Shown here: piece after piece, positions 1-6,912 of the stretch
How the letters are laid out: each line of letters starts with the position of its first letter
How positions within the stretch are numbered: the first letter of the stretch is position 1
NCBI GenBank assembly: GCA_934277435.1
Contig: CAKQUE010000015.1
Span: 1 to 27,691, forward strand
Length of the DNA: 27,691 bases
Direction: 5' to 3'
From: an uncultured Alphaproteobacteria bacterium
Lineage (GTDB): Bacteria > Pseudomonadota > Alphaproteobacteria > RF32 > CAG-239
Notes under the pieces: model-generated
Told to the model about the DNA's origin: nothing
The model's database searches: none
The model's input: the letters and a program-made list of their open reading frames with translations, nothing else
Program-made: the position numbers and the translations under genes

Positions 1-717
1 GACAAACGCCGACAAACCGCCTTCATAGTGAAAATCCAATTCTTTCGGTTCGGCGCCGCGGTTGTCTATCAAACGCAAATATACGCCGGAGTTTAAAAAA
101 GCTTTTTCACGAATAGAACGTTCCAAGGTTTCAAAATTAAATTCAACTTGTGTAAATGTTTTCGGCGATGGCAAAAATGTTACTTCTGTGCCGTGGCGAT
201 TCGGTGCGTCGGCCACAACGTGAACGTGTTCTACCACATTGCCGTCGGCAAAGCTGGCTTCATATTCTTTATCGTTACGCCAAATTTTTAACTTTAGCCA
301 AGTAGACAGGGCATTTACTACCGAAACGCCCACACCGTGCAAACCACCGGAAACTTTATAGGAATTGTTGTCAAACTTACCGCCGGAGTGCAATTCTGTC
401 ATGATAACTTCTGCGGCAGAAATACCTTCTTCTTTGTGCGTATCAACAGGCATACCGCGTCCATTGTCACGAATAGTTGCCGAACCATCAGGATTAAGAA
501 TAACCAAAGTTTTATCACAATATCCAGCCAGCGCTTCATCAATAGCGTTATCCAATACCTCATAAATCATGTGGTGCAGACCGGAACCGTCATCGGTATC
601 GCCGATATACATTCCCGGACGTTTGCGCACAGCGTCCAAACCGCGCAAAACTTTGATGGAGTCGGCGTTATATTCTTGTTCACTTTTCAAGTATTCTTCT
701 TCTGTTAATTCAGTCAT
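1..717 (-). CDS. gyrB: DNA gyrase subunit B, N-terminal part (cut by window edge)
   Basis: ATPase subunit of DNA gyrase, which introduces negative supercoils. The minus strand reads from ATG at 717 and stays open to the window edge, so only about 239 N-terminal residues are present. Visible GHKL ATPase motifs are RKRPGMYIGDTDDGSGLHH near residue 32, then EVLDNAIDEALAG (Mg/ATP-binding Asn), DNGRGMP, and SGGLHGVGVSVVNALS. The GDTDDGSGLHH wording fits GyrB better than ParE, which usually has a shorter form. An AGAGGA SD lies 8-9 nt before the start. A promoter is visible upstream. The gene's 3' end lies outside the window. Confidence 0.95.
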   Translation of the reverse strand, partial: MTELTEEEYLKSEQEYNADSIKVLRGLDAVRKRPGMYIGDTDDGSGLHHMIYEVLDNAIDEALAGYCDKTLVILNPDGSATIRDNGRGMPVDTHKEEGISAAEVIMTELHSGGKFDNNSYKVSGGLHGVGVSVVNALSTWLKLKIWRNDKEYEASFADGNVVEHVHVVADAPNRHGTEVTFLPSPKTFTQVEFNFETLERSIREKAFLNSGVYLRLIDNRGAEPKELDFHYEGGLSAFV

Positions 718-755
718 TGAAAATCCTCTTAAAATCTAATTTTTCACATAGAACA

Positions 756-784
756 AATATAGCCCGAACCGCCAAATTTACCAA
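756..784 (-). promoter_or_regulatory. Putative gyrB promoter
   Basis: On the minus strand TTGGTA (779-784) is followed after 17 bp by TATATT (756-761), about 40 bp upstream of the gyrB ATG. The spacing is ideal; the -35 matches 4 of 6 positions. Prediction only. Confidence 0.5.
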
Positions 785-828
785 GTAGAAAATGCAAGTT
801 ATGAACGGAAAACATCTAAAAAATACGC

Positions 829-857
829 TTGATTTTTATTTCAAAAAAAGCTAGATT
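829..857 (+). promoter_or_regulatory. Putative promoter for the membrane protein at 900
   Basis: TTGATT at 829-834 and TAGATT at 852-857 are separated by 17 bp, ending 42 nt before the ATG at 900. The leader between them and the ATG is almost pure A/T and contains no SD. Confidence 0.45.
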
Positions 858-899
858 AAACATAGATAATTTATAATTTTTGTTTATTATTTTAAGCTT

Positions 900-1319
900 A
901 TGAAAAATTATATTATTTTGTTAGTCTTAACAGCCGTAACTTTGATTTTGGCTGCAGTTGAATGTTTTTTCGGCTGTCCGTTTGAATTCAGAAGCTGCGA
1001 ACTTTTGGGCGGAATTTTTGTTTTGCTCATCGGTTTGTTTTGGATGCATCGTTTCAACCGCAAAAAAGCCAGTTTGGCATTTGCTCTTGTTGGCGGAGTG
1101 GTTCTTATTTGTGCAGTAAATGCAGGCATCAACGCCGTGTATTTATTTAAATTGCTGCTAAACGCTTATCCAAATATGGATGGCGGGGCTTTGGTGCTTT
1201 TGACCTTAGCTATGGCGGTTTATGTGCCGTTTGTGTATATAGGTGCAATTTTCGTATATGTGTATTATTTTTGCGATTTACGCGATATGTTTATGCGGCT
1301 CAAACAAGATTTAAACTAA
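900..1319 (+). CDS. Small polytopic membrane protein, unknown function
   Basis: A 139-residue protein that I do not recognise. It has about four hydrophobic segments (roughly residues 4-22, 34-50, 58-80 and 94-122). A short basic loop (HRFNRKK) lies after the second segment, and the tail is charged. The ATG is preceded by an A/T leader without an SD, unlike the housekeeping genes here, which have AGGAG-type sites. It is monocistronic: its own promoter lies upstream and a strong bidirectional hairpin follows immediately. It is divergent from gyrB. It belongs with the other SD-less orphan genes of the window (see findings). Confidence 0.7.
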   Translation: MKNYIILLVLTAVTLILAAVECFFGCPFEFRSCELLGGIFVLLIGLFWMHRFNRKKASLAFALVGGVVLICAVNAGINAVYLFKLLLNAYPNMDGGALVLLTLAMAVYVPFVYIGAIFVYVYYFCDLRDMFMRLKQDLN

Positions 1320-1320
1320 A

Positions 1321-1360
1321 AAAAGAGAGAAACTATTTTTGAATAGTTTCTCTCTTTTTT
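1321..1360. terminator. Bidirectional terminator between the gene at 900 and nrdG
   Basis: A 17-bp inverted repeat (1321-1337 with 1342-1358, loop of 4 nt) is flanked by an A-run on the left and a T-run on the right. It sits between the convergent ends at 1319 and 1359, so it can serve both strands. Confidence 0.9.
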
Positions 1361-2066
1361 ACTTTCTTACATCAAAAATTTCGAATTTAGATTTTAGATA
1401 GCTTAATAGTGCGGAATCATCAAAGAATTTATCACAATCGGAATCCTGCGTGGTTTTATCTGTTGGTATCGGTCGATATTTTTGCAAATAGTATTCTTTA
1501 ACGCCCAAGGCAGATAGCTCATCGGCTATGTTATAAATATCTGCAATTTCTAAAATACGTGGATCACAAGTGGTGCGACATTCAAAGTGTATGCCGCTGC
1601 CAATCAAAATCTGCAAGCTTTCTTTGATATTGCCGATAGGCGTCGGACAACCAGTAACTTTTGTGTATCTTTCTGTATCCAGCGGAACTTTTATATCCAT
1701 ACCTACCCAAGAAACTTTATCAATAACCTTTTTTAGCGCTTGGGGGTTATATCCGCCGGTGTGTAATCCTATTTCAAAGCCCATATCTTTTACAATATCC
1801 ATCGCTTGCGGTAAATTGCTTTGCATTAACGGCTCGCCGCCGCTAAACACAACTGCGTCCAAAATACCTTTGCGATGTTCTAGCAAATTTATAAGCTTAT
1901 CCCAACCGGTGTTGTCATTGCTGTTAGGATTTTGCAGCGAAGCGTTATAGCAAAACGGACAGCGCCATGGACAGCCTTGCATAAAAACAACAGCGGCTAT
2001 CTTAGTTGGAAAATCGACGATACTGAATTTTTCAATATCGCCGATTCTTAACAAATCAGAAGTCAT
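1359..2066 (-). CDS. nrdG: Anaerobic ribonucleotide reductase activating protein (radical SAM)
   Basis: Radical-SAM activase that uses S-adenosylmethionine and a [4Fe-4S] cluster to install the glycyl radical on class III ribonucleotide reductase. The 235-residue product carries the CxxxCxxC cluster motif (GCPWRCPFCYN, about residues 31-41) and the GGEP motif (FSGGEPL, about 74-80). The N-terminus (KFSIVDFPTKIAAVVFMQGC) is typical of the longer NrdG type that also resembles pyruvate formate-lyase activases. It starts 11 nt after the separate glycyl-radical gene and lies in the same operon as nrdD, which settles the substrate assignment. Confidence 0.93.
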   Translation of the reverse strand: MTSDLLRIGDIEKFSIVDFPTKIAAVVFMQGCPWRCPFCYNASLQNPNSNDNTGWDKLINLLEHRKGILDAVVFSGGEPLMQSNLPQAMDIVKDMGFEIGLHTGGYNPQALKKVIDKVSWVGMDIKVPLDTERYTKVTGCPTPIGNIKESLQILIGSGIHFECRTTCDPRILEIADIYNIADELSALGVKEYYLQKYRPIPTDKTTQDSDCDKFFDDSALLSYLKSKFEIFDVRK

Positions 2067-2077
2067 AAAAAATCTTC

Positions 2078-2290
2078 TTATTCCGCCGCCAAAGTGCAGC
2101 CGCAGTCATTATCCAAATACATAACGGCTTTTTCTTCACAAAAACATTTACGAGAATAATATTCTGACTTTTTACCTTTATTGAATTCAGAAACCGGACG
2201 ATGATAGCCCATAACTCTGGTCCAAATTTCGCAAGGCTGTCTTTCGGCGTCTGTTAATTTGATGTCTTCAATATTGATGGTGTTTGTCAT
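2078..2290 (-). CDS. Free-standing glycyl-radical domain of anaerobic ribonucleotide reductase
   Basis: A 70-residue protein containing the hallmark C-terminal segment of class III ribonucleotide reductase: PCEIWTRVMGYHRPVSEFNKGKK at residues 19-41, with the probable radical glycine at G28. In most NrdD proteins this segment is fused to the C-terminus. Here nrdD upstream ends before it and this gene supplies it. A strong AGGAG SD lies 8 nt before the ATG at 2290. A longer open frame reaches 2395 but overlaps nrdD and has no comparable start site. The gap to nrdD is 44 nt and nrdG follows after 11 nt. The tail carries CFC (49-51) and CGC (63-65) cysteine pairs, which could be redox-active or metal-binding. 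The sequence match to the NrdD C-terminus is recalled, not computed. Confidence 0.88.
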   Translation of the reverse strand: MTNTINIEDIKLTDAERQPCEIWTRVMGYHRPVSEFNKGKKSEYYSRKCFCEEKAVMYLDNDCGCTLAAE

Positions 2291-2334
2291 AATTTTATCT
2301 CCTAAAAAATGTTTAATATATTTATTTTGTAAAG

Positions 2335-4434
2335 TTAAGCAGCATTGCTGGCTTTTAATTTTTTCAATTTTGCGGCTTTCTTCTCTTCGTCGCAAATCGG
2401 GCAGAATTTGTGCTCACCGGCCAAATAGCCATGTTTCGGACAAATAGAGAAAGTCGGAGTAATTGTGATGTATGGCAAGCGGTAGTTTGTCAAAACTTTT
2501 TTAATCAGTTCGCCACAAACTTTTGCCGAAGAAATACGCTGACTCATATAAAGGTGCAACACGGTGCCACCGGTGTATTTAGATTGTAAGGTAGCTTGCA
2601 AATCCAAAGCTTCAAACGGGTCATCAGTATATCCAACCGGCAGTTGTGAAGAATTTGTGTAATAAGGGTCTTCTTTTGTGCCGGCCTGAATAATTCCAGT
2701 GAAGCGCTTTTTATCTTCACGCGCAAAGCGATAAGTCGCGCTTTCTGCCGGAGTTGCTTCCAAATTGTACATATGGCCTGTTTCTTCTTGAATTTTTACT
2801 AGGCAGCCACGGATATAGTCTAAGAATTTTTCTGCAAAAGCTTTACCCCATTCATCGGCAATATTGTGTTCGTCATTAGTAAAGTTGCGAATCATCTCGT
2901 TAATACCATTTACACCGATAGTAGAGAAGTGGTTGCGCAAAGTTCCTAAATAGCGCTTTGTGTATGGGTACAAACCATTGTCAATCAAGCGTTGAATAAC
3001 TTTTCTCTTAATTTCCAAAGAAGTGCGGGCAATATTCATCAATTCATCAACACGAGCGAACAATGCTTGTTCATTGCCTTTGAACATATAGCCCAAGCGA
3101 GCGCAGTTGAACGTTACTACACCGATAGAACCTGTTTGTTCAGCCGAACCAAACAAACCGTTTCCTTTTGCCAATAATTCACGCAAATCCAGTTGCAAAC
3201 GGCAGCACATAGAGCGGATTTGACCTGGTTTCAAAACAGAGTTAATAAAGTTTTGGAAATAAGGCATACCGTATTTAGCTGTCATTTCAAATAAAAGCTG
3301 TGATTTTTCGTCATCCCATGGAAAATCAGGTGTCATATTATATGTTGGAATAGGGAATGTAAACGGACGCTCCATCACATCGCCTGCCATCATAACTTCA
3401 ATATAGGCGCGGTTAATCATATCCATTTCTTTTTGGCAATCACCGTAAGTAAACGGCATTTCTTCCTGACCTTCAATAATCGGCATATAATTTTCATCAT
3501 GACCGGCAATATGACCACCGATATACGGATGCTGATTGCGTAAATCTTCTGGGCAAACCCAGTCAAAAGTAAAGTTTGTGAACGGTGTTTGTGAACCCCA
3601 GCGAGAAGGAACATTTAAGTTATAAACTAATTCTTGGATAGATTGTTTAACCTGCTCAAATGTTAAATTATCTTTTTTAACGTATGGAGCCAAATAGGTG
3701 TCAACTGATGAAAATGCTTGCGCGCCTGCCCATTCGTTTTGCAAAGTACCCATAAAGTTAACCATTTGACCAACAGCAGAAGTCAAGTGTTTTGGCGGAT
3801 TGGCTTCGGCTTTGCCCTTTACACCGTTAAAACCTTCTTTTAATAAGTTTTTCAAAGACCAACCGGCGCAATAAGCAGCCAGCATATCCAAATCATGAAT
3901 ATGAATATCGCCGTTGCGGTGAGCTTCGCCGACTTCTGCCGGATAAACATGGCTCAACCAGTAGTTGGCGGTAACTTTACCGGAAACGTTCAAAATCAAA
4001 CCACCGTTAGAATAACCCTGATTTGCATTAGCATTAACACGCCAGTCCAACTTTTCCAGATATTCATTAATAGAGCTTTCAACGTCTACCATAACTTTGT
4101 GGTCCGAACGCATACGGTTGCGTTTGTCGCGGTACAGAATATAAGCTTTGGCAGTGGCAAAATAGTTTGCAGAAATCAACACTTGTTCAACAATGTCTTG
4201 AATTTGTTCAATTGAAGGCAGAGATTCGGTGAATTTGTGATTGATAACTTTCATAACTTGTGCGGTTAAAAGCCAAGCATCGGATTCGTCAAATTCTCCA
4301 GTCGAAGCACCTGCTTTCAAAATAGCATTATAGATTTTGGTTTCATCAAACGGAGCCAAAGTTCCGTCACGCTTGGTAATGCTTTCAACTTTAGTGTCGA
4401 TTTTGTTTATTTTGGTATTTTGCTCTGTACCCAT
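2335..4434 (-). CDS. nrdD: Anaerobic ribonucleoside-triphosphate reductase, large part lacking its glycyl-radical domain
   Basis: Class III ribonucleotide reductase, which reduces ribonucleotides to deoxyribonucleotides without oxygen. Its 699 residues include an N-terminal ATP-cone (about 14-105, with ITKRDGTLAPFDETKIYNAI). A cysteine region HDLDMLAAYCAGWSL has C189, and RSMCCRLQLDLREL lies at 407-420 with C410/C411 as active-site candidates. TNSSQLPVGYTDD is also conserved. The C-terminal zinc site is of CPKH...CPIC type (C665, H668, C678, C681). It then ends in a lysine/alanine tail with no RVMGY glycyl motif, which lies in the next gene. The start at 4434 has GGGAGAA upstream. Operon order is nrdD, glycyl-radical gene, nrdG. 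Two NrdR-like boxes precede it. Confidence 0.95.
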   Translation of the reverse strand: MGTEQNTKINKIDTKVESITKRDGTLAPFDETKIYNAILKAGASTGEFDESDAWLLTAQVMKVINHKFTESLPSIEQIQDIVEQVLISANYFATAKAYILYRDKRNRMRSDHKVMVDVESSINEYLEKLDWRVNANANQGYSNGGLILNVSGKVTANYWLSHVYPAEVGEAHRNGDIHIHDLDMLAAYCAGWSLKNLLKEGFNGVKGKAEANPPKHLTSAVGQMVNFMGTLQNEWAGAQAFSSVDTYLAPYVKKDNLTFEQVKQSIQELVYNLNVPSRWGSQTPFTNFTFDWVCPEDLRNQHPYIGGHIAGHDENYMPIIEGQEEMPFTYGDCQKEMDMINRAYIEVMMAGDVMERPFTFPIPTYNMTPDFPWDDEKSQLLFEMTAKYGMPYFQNFINSVLKPGQIRSMCCRLQLDLRELLAKGNGLFGSAEQTGSIGVVTFNCARLGYMFKGNEQALFARVDELMNIARTSLEIKRKVIQRLIDNGLYPYTKRYLGTLRNHFSTIGVNGINEMIRNFTNDEHNIADEWGKAFAEKFLDYIRGCLVKIQEETGHMYNLEATPAESATYRFAREDKKRFTGIIQAGTKEDPYYTNSSQLPVGYTDDPFEALDLQATLQSKYTGGTVLHLYMSQRISSAKVCGELIKKVLTNYRLPYITITPTFSICPKHGYLAGEHKFCPICDEEKKAAKLKKLKASNAA

Positions 4435-4476
4435 TATAAAATTCTCCCTTTGACGTTGTAAAATATTTATTGGCTT

Positions 4477-4492
4477 ATACTACATATAGTAT
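4477..4492. promoter_or_regulatory. NrdR box, promoter-distal half of pair (closest to nrdD)
   Basis: The 16-bp imperfect palindrome ATACTACATATAGTAT resembles the NrdR box consensus (ACA-CTATATATNG-TGT type). It lies about 43 bp upstream of the nrdD start. NrdR is the ATP/dATP-sensing repressor of ribonucleotide reductase genes. Confidence 0.72.
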
Positions 4493-4507
4493 GAATATTT
4501 TGTAAAC

Positions 4508-4523
4508 AAACAATATATAGTAT
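4508..4523. promoter_or_regulatory. NrdR box, second of pair, overlapping the likely nrdD -10
   Basis: AAACAATATATAGTAT is a second NrdR-like box, offset exactly 31 bp from the first, about three helical turns. That is the usual arrangement of paired NrdR boxes. On the minus strand a TATACT -10-like hexamer (4519-4524) overlaps it, so binding would block the promoter. The -35 region is weak. Confidence 0.72.
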
Positions 4524-4860
4524 ACCCAACTTTTTATTTTACAGCGAAGTATTTTGTATTTTCTGAAATACATACTAGAAAAATAAAGCGCATTTCGACA
4601 AGGAAAATAATGTTACGATTTTGTAAAATTTATCTAACTCTCTAATTTTGCGAACAAAAAATTTTTTTGGTATGTATATAACATTGTTAATCTTTATTAA
4701 TGCTGTGGGATATATTTCTTAGATTTAAAAACAAGCAGTTACATACAACAGTTTGATTCAAGTAGTTTAAAAATTTTATTTTAGAGGAAAATGGCAATAT
4801 CATTCTTATAAAAAGGAGTCGCAAGTGTAATTTTCTTAAAAATCCGATTCTCTTTTTAAA

Positions 4861-4889
4861 ATAAAAGAGCCTGTACAAAATACAGGCTC
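4861..4889 (-). terminator. Terminator of the TolC-like gene
   Basis: GAGCCTGTA (4867-4875) and TACAGGCTC (4881-4889) form a perfect 9-bp stem with a 5-nt loop. On the minus strand it is followed by a T-rich run. It begins 21 nt after the stop of the gene at 4910. Confidence 0.85.
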
Positions 4890-4909
4890 AATTTATAAAT
4901 GCTCAAAAT

Positions 4910-6793
4910 CTATCTGACAGGGGCAAAAACCTGCACGTCATCAAGAGTTTCATCAGTACATTGATTGCCGTGGCAGCGTTTCATCACCGTAGCTTTGCGG
5001 CTGCGGTTGAGGCCGCGAACTTTAATAGACGGAACATAAACTTCAACAATAGTCAATTTGAATGTCAAATAGGCGATGTTGTTGTTTTTATCCAAAGCAT
5101 AGATTTTGATTTTATACACGCCGCCGTCGCGAGGCATTGCCATACCGCTGAACACACGTGTGGTTGGATTGTATTTGAGCCATTTTGGCAGCGGTGTGTC
5201 ATCTATCAAACCGGCTTTGGTTGTGATGTTTTCATCTTTCCAGCCCATTTTTTCAAATACCGAGCTAGGAACGACAATATTGATATGTTCACCCGTTTCA
5301 TAAGTTACGTCCGGCAGCAATTTTTCTGACGACAAATTAACCGGAGGACGACGGCTTGGAATATCCATCAAATACGGACGGTTATCCGGAATAAACTCGC
5401 CTTTGCGCCATTTATCCAAGTTGTCGCGTAGGGCAACGGCAATTTTAGACGGCGATTCGTTTAACATATAATAAGGAACGGCGTCTAATCCGATAGTGGC
5501 ATAAAGTGTGGCTAAGGCGTCCTGCAAATCAACATAAGCCAAAGAGGCCTTAGTTTCATCGGCGATGGCGCGTGCTGCCTCTAACTGACTTTTTTCAGCG
5601 TGGCTGCCATTGGCTGAAGTTACGTCTTCAGCAATATTTTCTGAAGTTCCGGCAATTTCATAGGCAATCTGATAGTCTTCTGTTGCCGAAGTGTATCTGG
5701 CCCAGGCAATATATACCTGATTCAAAATCAAAGAAGTCATACGTTGACGGCGCAAATCAGTCATCATTTGTTGGCTTACACCGGCGCGGGTGTCTTCATA
5801 TACCAGCATAGAAGCCTCTTTAGCGGCATTGCACCATTTTTGATTGTAGGTGTTTGGATTGTTTTTATAGCCGCTGCCGTTATCATCGCGGAAGTTAGAA
5901 ATAATCATTTCCAAATCATCGGAACTCGTCAGCAAATCATGCACTTTCAGCTCTGGACGATTGGTAAGCGCCAACCATTCCAAACGAGAAAGGTTTGATT
6001 TAATTTCCGGCAAAGCAAAGTTGCCGTACTCTTTACCAACCAGCATAAATTGTGTGGCCGGATGTAGTCCCATCAATGAAGCCAACTGTTCATGTGCGGT
6101 TTCCATGTCCCGTTTTAGGTTGGAAAGTTTTTTCACCGCTTCCATGTATTTACGTTTTTTCTGTAATTCTTCAGTTGATGGATTCAATCCTTGCTGAGCC
6201 ATTTCTTTCGCTTTGGCGTTCATTTCATCAACGTCCAGAGTAATATGCTCAATGGTGTCGTCGATTACCGGTATCAAACGTTGCGCGGTCAAGGCTTTCC
6301 AGTATAAAATACGGGCTTCTTGCAAAATGTTTTGAATTACTTTTCGGCTTTGTTCAACCGCCACGCTTTTTTTGAATTCTGGAGTAGATTTCATATAATA
6401 GATGGTGGATAAATCCAATACATTCCAAGCCACTTTCAAATCCGGACTGGTTTGCGAATTGTTGTTTGTGTTAACATAACCGGCGTTGGTGGCAATTTCT
6501 GGCAACTGAGAATAAGCTGATTTTCCGGCTTTAAGCAAGCTTTCTTGATAGCGAATCATACGTCCGGTGTAATTATATTTCAGAGCCAAGGCCATTGACA
6601 TATACATGTCAAGCGGCTTTTCAAGTTTCAGCGGCGCGTTGGCATACATATTTTGCATATCAACATCGTAGCGGATAGCTCTATCCCAATCAGAATAGTA
6701 GGCGGCGTCAGGTTGTTTGTTATTATAGTTTTCTTTATCAGAGCAACCGGCTGCAGCCAATATTCCCAACATTAAAAACAACAGTTTTTTCAT
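4910..6793 (-). CDS. TolC-like outer-membrane efflux lipoprotein with C-terminal Ig-like domain
   Basis: Probable outer-membrane channel component of an efflux or type I secretion system. It has 627 residues and a lipoprotein signal peptide with lipobox LAAAGC (cysteine about residue 17). Long helical outer-membrane-efflux-type repeats follow: ALKYNYTGRMIRYQESLLKAG near 70-90, and AEKSQLEAARAIADETKASLAYVDLQDALATLYATIGL near 400-440. The last roughly 140 residues look like a putative Ig/cadherin-like (He_PIG/CADG) domain, with DDTPLPKWLKYNPTTRVFSG followed by GGVYKIKIYALDKNNNIAYLTFKLTI. That fusion is not typical of TolC proteins. No inner-membrane pump or adaptor is adjacent. The SD is AAGGAT. 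The C-terminus contains a C-x4-C pair (CHGNQC). Confidence 0.82.
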   Translation of the reverse strand: MKKLLFLMLGILAAAGCSDKENYNNKQPDAAYYSDWDRAIRYDVDMQNMYANAPLKLEKPLDMYMSMALALKYNYTGRMIRYQESLLKAGKSAYSQLPEIATNAGYVNTNNNSQTSPDLKVAWNVLDLSTIYYMKSTPEFKKSVAVEQSRKVIQNILQEARILYWKALTAQRLIPVIDDTIEHITLDVDEMNAKAKEMAQQGLNPSTEELQKKRKYMEAVKKLSNLKRDMETAHEQLASLMGLHPATQFMLVGKEYGNFALPEIKSNLSRLEWLALTNRPELKVHDLLTSSDDLEMIISNFRDDNGSGYKNNPNTYNQKWCNAAKEASMLVYEDTRAGVSQQMMTDLRRQRMTSLILNQVYIAWARYTSATEDYQIAYEIAGTSENIAEDVTSANGSHAEKSQLEAARAIADETKASLAYVDLQDALATLYATIGLDAVPYYMLNESPSKIAVALRDNLDKWRKGEFIPDNRPYLMDIPSRRPPVNLSSEKLLPDVTYETGEHINIVVPSSVFEKMGWKDENITTKAGLIDDTPLPKWLKYNPTTRVFSGMAMPRDGGVYKIKIYALDKNNNIAYLTFKLTIVEVYVPSIKVRGLNRSRKATVMKRCHGNQCTDETLDDVQVFAPVR

Positions 6794-6806
6794 TATTATA
6801 TCCTTA

Positions 6807-6835
6807 AGTATACTTTAGTTATTCTGCTTTGATAA
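6807..6835 (-). promoter_or_regulatory. Putative promoter of the TolC-like gene
   Basis: On the minus strand TTATCA (6830-6835) and TATACT (6807-6812) are separated by 17 bp, just upstream of the SD at the start of the gene. Confidence 0.5.
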
Positions 6836-6848
6836 TAATCTCTAAAAA

Positions 6849-6878
6849 TTAACATTTTGTTACACTTTTATTTATAAT
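6849..6878 (+). promoter_or_regulatory. Putative promoter of the VirB8-like gene
   Basis: TTAACA (6849-6854) and a perfect TATAAT (6873-6878) are separated by 18 bp, 34 bp before the ATG at 6913. It is divergent from the promoter of the TolC-like gene. Confidence 0.5.
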
Positions 6879-6912
6879 ATGGAAACTAAGTAAAAAATTG
6901 AGGTAAAAAATA

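Larger units (their letters stand above)
4435..4909. other. 475-bp intergenic region between nrdD and the TolC-like gene
   Basis: The nrdD-proximal 100 bp hold the SD, the NrdR boxes and a -10-like hexamer. The other end holds the terminator of the TolC-like gene. The central part (about 4530-4855) is very A/T-rich, and I see no credible gene, RNA or full FNR site in it. A 63-codon minus-strand open frame there begins inside the terminator and has low-complexity composition. Confidence 0.6.

Noticed and set aside
337..708. Plus-strand open frames opposite gyrB
   Set aside because: They are antisense to a clearly conserved gyrase reading frame and lack start signals.
2291..2395. N-terminal extension of the glycyl-radical gene to 2395, or a programmed -1 frameshift joining it to nrdD
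   Set aside because: The extension overlaps the nrdD end in another frame and is of low-complexity, non-conserved character. The internal ATG at 2290 has a strong AGGAG. The A-rich TTGAAAAAATTA is not a canonical slippery heptamer, though it is not fully excluded.
4687..4878. 63-codon minus-strand open frame in the nrdD upstream region
   Set aside because: It begins inside the terminator of the TolC-like gene, has no SD, and has the composition of translated A/T-rich spacer.
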